From Lutimaribacter degradans (GTDB lineage: Bacteria > Pseudomonadota > Alphaproteobacteria > Rhodobacterales > Rhodobacteraceae): a DNA stretch of 64,000 nucleotides. The position numbers and the translations under genes are program-made. The stretch lies in the NCBI RefSeq assembly GCF_023703375.1, contig NZ_JAMQGO010000001.1:1-64000 (forward strand). The letters run 5' to 3'. The notes beneath the pieces are model-generated. The model saw only the letters and a list, made by a program, of their open reading frames with translations. It was not told where the DNA came from and made no database searches. Each line of letters begins with the position of its first letter. Positions within the stretch are counted from its first letter, which is position 1. Of this stretch, positions 62,098 through 64,000 are shown piece after piece.

Positions 62098-63162
62098 TCA
62101 GGCGGCGGCGGTGGCAGTGCCGCGCTGATCGACGAGGACATCGGTCACCATTGCGCCGATCCACATGCAGAAAAGCGCCAGCCACGCCGTGCCCGCGAAG
62201 ACCGACCCGCCCGTGACGCCCGCTCCGATTGCGCAGCCACCGGCCAGCATCGCGCCGAAGCCCATCAGAACGGCCCCCGTCATCGACCGGCGCATGTTGG
62301 ATTCATCGGTGAAGCCCTGGAACTTGAACTCGCCCTTCAACAGCGCCGAGACCATCGAGCCGACGACGACACCGGGAACCAGCCCGATCGAGAATTGCAG
62401 CGCCTCGCCGCGCGACAGGAAAAACATCAACGTATGCGCCGAAGGCCCCGAGAAGGTGACGCTTTCGATCGTGATGGGGTCGAAGGCCATTTGCGCCAGG
62501 TTGTAGGTGGCCACCCAGCCGATCGCCACCGCGAAGCCCACTCCGGCGCCAAAGACCAGCCGGCTTGCCGATATGCGGTTTTTCCACGACAGCACCAGCG
62601 CCAGCACGGCGAATACCACGCCGATAGCCAGCCCCGCCCCTTGCGGCAGGCCGAGCGCGGCCAGCAGGTCGAGGTTGCGCCCGCCCGAGGTCGTCCAGAG
62701 CGCGGCCAGGGTGTCGCGCGGGCCCGACAGGATGCCCGACAGGCTCATCTGGGCCACCACGGCAAAGATCAGCCCCGAAACGACCGAGCGCAGGTTGCCC
62801 GTGGCCGCCAGAACCAGCAACCGCCCCGAGCAGCCCCGCGCCAGCACCATCCCGACGCCGAACAAGAGCCCGCCGATGATCGCGCCCGACCAACTGCCCG
62901 GCACCGCCATCTGCCGGCCTTCGGCGGCGTCGAACAGGCCCAGAAGCTGCGCCCCTTGCACCCAGACCAGCGCGGTGGAAAAAGTCAGGAACCACACGGC
63001 CACCTTGTCGCCCATCTGGCCGCGGGCGAATTCCGCCGTGGCCGCGCGCAAGCAAAAGCGCGAGCGTTGCGCCGAGACGCCGAAAACCACGCCTGTCATC
63101 ACGCCCAGAAGCGCGGCGGTCGGGGCCTCTCCGATCCATTCGACAAGGGCAAGAAGATCCAT
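62098..63162 (-). CDS. YeeE/YedE-family sulfur-compound transporter
   Basis: The 354-residue inner-membrane protein has about nine helices and the conserved Cys of the YeeE/YedE (TsuA) family in QRSRFCLRAA, LARGCSGRLL and LAGGCAIGAG. Characterised relatives import thiosulfate or related sulfane sulfur by passing it between these Cys. No TusA-like partner gene is adjacent in the window. An FNR-like box lies about 70 bases upstream, so expression may rise at low oxygen. The ATG at 63162 opens the first helix. Confidence 0.88.
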   Translation of the reverse strand: MDLLALVEWIGEAPTAALLGVMTGVVFGVSAQRSRFCLRAATAEFARGQMGDKVAVWFLTFSTALVWVQGAQLLGLFDAAEGRQMAVPGSWSGAIIGGLLFGVGMVLARGCSGRLLVLAATGNLRSVVSGLIFAVVAQMSLSGILSGPRDTLAALWTTSGGRNLDLLAALGLPQGAGLAIGVVFAVLALVLSWKNRISASRLVFGAGVGFAVAIGWVATYNLAQMAFDPITIESVTFSGPSAHTLMFFLSRGEALQFSIGLVPGVVVGSMVSALLKGEFKFQGFTDESNMRRSMTGAVLMGFGAMLAGGCAIGAGVTGGSVFAGTAWLALFCMWIGAMVTDVLVDQRGTATAAA

Positions 63163-63225
63163 CGCGCGTCTCCGGGTTTTGCGGCGTTTCGGCGCTGTCT
63201 GTCGCATGGCGCGCAAATTCGTGCC

Positions 63226-63239
63226 TTGATTCAGATCAG
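63226..63239 (-). promoter_or_regulatory. FNR-like box upstream of the YeeE/YedE gene
   Basis: TTGAT-TCAG-ATCAG matches the FNR consensus at nine of ten fixed positions. It is centred about 70 bases upstream of the YeeE/YedE start and 111 bases upstream of the divergent cupin gene. Confidence 0.5.
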
Positions 63240-63343
63240 AACGGTGCGAAAGCGACCGTGACCGCGTCGCAATCGGGGCGGACGGCCTGGCGCGCGCGCG
63301 GTATTCCCCCCCTATCGTCCACGGCGTTGCAGGGAGGTGCGCC

Positions 63344-63793
63344 ATGACCCAAGCGATGAACGAGATCGCGGCAGCGCAGGCCCAGGCGATGGCCATGCTG
63401 GCGCTGGCCGCGATGCCTGTGAGCGTCAGCGCCGATGTGGTCGCGCTGGAAGGGGGCGAAGACCCGGCCTTTGGCACCGTGCGTTGGCGCACGCTGTTTT
63501 GTGCCGACAGAACCAGCACGCAGGGCATGGTTGTGGGCGTGGCCGAGTTCGGCGCGCATGGCACGCTCAAGCCTCATCGCCACGGCGCGGCCGAAATCTA
63601 TTTTGGCCTGACGGGCCGCGGCACGGTAACGATCGAAGGTGTGGCGCACACCATCGGGCCGGGCACCGCGCTGTTCATTCCGGGCGAGGTTCTGCACGGC
63701 ACCGTGGCCGGCCCCGACGGGCTGCAATTTCTTTACGCCTTTCCGCGTGACCGGTTTTCAGAGATCGATTATCGTTTTGCAGCCGAGGGGTAG
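63344..63793 (+). CDS. Small cupin-domain protein
   Basis: The 149-residue protein has one cupin domain with the metal-binding pattern His78-x-His80-x3-Glu84 (PHRHGAAEIY) and His118 (GEVLHGT). An alanine-rich N-terminal stretch of about 30 residues precedes it. GGGAGGTG precedes the ATG at 63344. Cupins of this size in Rhodobacterales range from dioxygenases and isomerases to DMSP lyases (DddW type); the sequence does not let me choose among these. Confidence 0.8.
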   Translation: MTQAMNEIAAAQAQAMAMLALAAMPVSVSADVVALEGGEDPAFGTVRWRTLFCADRTSTQGMVVGVAEFGAHGTLKPHRHGAAEIYFGLTGRGTVTIEGVAHTIGPGTALFIPGEVLHGTVAGPDGLQFLYAFPRDRFSEIDYRFAAEG

Positions 63794-63927
63794 GCCCGCG
63801 CATCGCCTGTTGCATGGCCCGGTCGCGCCGCGCCTGTCGCGGTGATGCGATGCCTTGCCGGGGGTGCATGGCCGGCTTGATATCAGTGCACTCGCCAAGC
63901 CCGTGAAAAGGGCGTAAAGCCATTAAC

Positions 63928-64000
63928 ATGAGAACCATGCCCCTGGCCGAGGCGCGGCATCTGCCGCTCTGGCGGCGCCCCACGAGTTTGCTGTTTGCCA
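63928..64000 (+). CDS. Start of an unidentified gene, cut by the window end
   Basis: An ATG at 63928 opens a frame that stays open to the end of the window. The 24 visible codons begin MRTMPLAEARHLPLW; an alternative ATG is at 63937. Too little is visible to identify the product, and it may not be a real gene. The preceding 63794-63927 stretch shows no clear promoter. Confidence 0.3.
   Translation, partial: MRTMPLAEARHLPLWRRPTSLLFA

Noticed and set aside
63344..63793. DMSP lyase DddW
   Set aside because: Size and metal ligands would allow it, but the same pattern fits many small cupins and no DMSP-related neighbour is present.
1..64000. tRNA, rRNA, CRISPR arrays, prophage or gene transfer agent genes
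   Set aside because: All intergenic regions were read for T-loop motifs, direct-repeat arrays and phage-type genes; none was found.

Overview
The window is high-GC DNA from an alphaproteobacterium, almost certainly a Rhodobacterales (Rhodobacteraceae / Roseobacter group) chromosome. Evidence: an Irr-type Fur regulator beside fabA-fabB-fabI, a BetI-choline sulfatase-BetB-BetA operon divergent from a Cho-type choline ABC importer, a pccB/pccA/mcm propionyl-CoA locus with a PccR-type regulator, phosphatidylcholine synthase, and bchE-bchJ with PpsR-like and FnrL-like sites. The last pair implies the strain makes bacteriochlorophyll. The genus cannot be named from sequence alone. No tRNA, rRNA, CRISPR array or prophage was seen.

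Layout. 1-1.5 kb: the end of an IS5-family element abutting a truncated OLD-family nuclease gene (low GC, accessory DNA). 1.9-6.5 kb: irr, fabA, a PhnA-like gene, fabB, fabI and a YmdB-type phosphoesterase. 6.7-12.8 kb: two convergent SLC13-type permeases, one of them at the end of a bchE-bchJ unit. 12.9-15.8 kb: yebC, a gene-poor stretch with two DnaA boxes and an argP relic, lysE and a DMT exporter. 15.9-24.2 kb: choline import (choXWV) and betI-betC-betB-betA. 24.3-26.1 kb: secreted nuclease, hemerythrin-like protein and a DUF465 protein with an FNR box. 26.2-38.8 kb: propionyl-CoA assimilation (pccR, pccB, pccA, mcm) interspersed with small lipoproteins and unknown genes. 39-43.5 kb: small proteins, a cold-shock gene and a bufferin-type copper RiPP operon. 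43.9-63.8 kb: mainly housekeeping genes (thrS, ileS, ogt, pcs, xerC, fsa, priA) with transporters, hydrolases, a solitary citF homologue, a truncated globin, a YeeE/YedE transporter and a cupin.

How the genes work together. Choline is imported by ChoXWV or released from choline-O-sulfate by BetC, oxidised to glycine betaine by BetA and BetB, and repressed through BetI; Pcs at 56.5 kb uses the same choline for phosphatidylcholine. Propionyl-CoA is carboxylated by PccAB and, after epimerisation by an enzyme not in this window, isomerised to succinyl-CoA by Mcm under probable PccR control. Oxygen control recurs: tandem PpsR-like sites plus an FnrL-like box at bchE, a perfect FNR box before the DUF465 gene, and a near-perfect one before the YeeE/YedE gene.

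Best leads: (1) a dispersed intergenic repeat (CCCCGGGGTATTT, three variable bases, GCAAGAGGAAG) in four same-orientation copies; (2) the bchE control region and the permease linked to bchEJ; (3) a candidate structured small RNA with C-rich loops inside the pcc locus; (4) the bufferin operon, whose DoxX gene runs antiparallel into its neighbour; (5) conserved-looking unknown genes between pccB and pccA. All calls rest on reading the sequence and on family knowledge; no database search was run.
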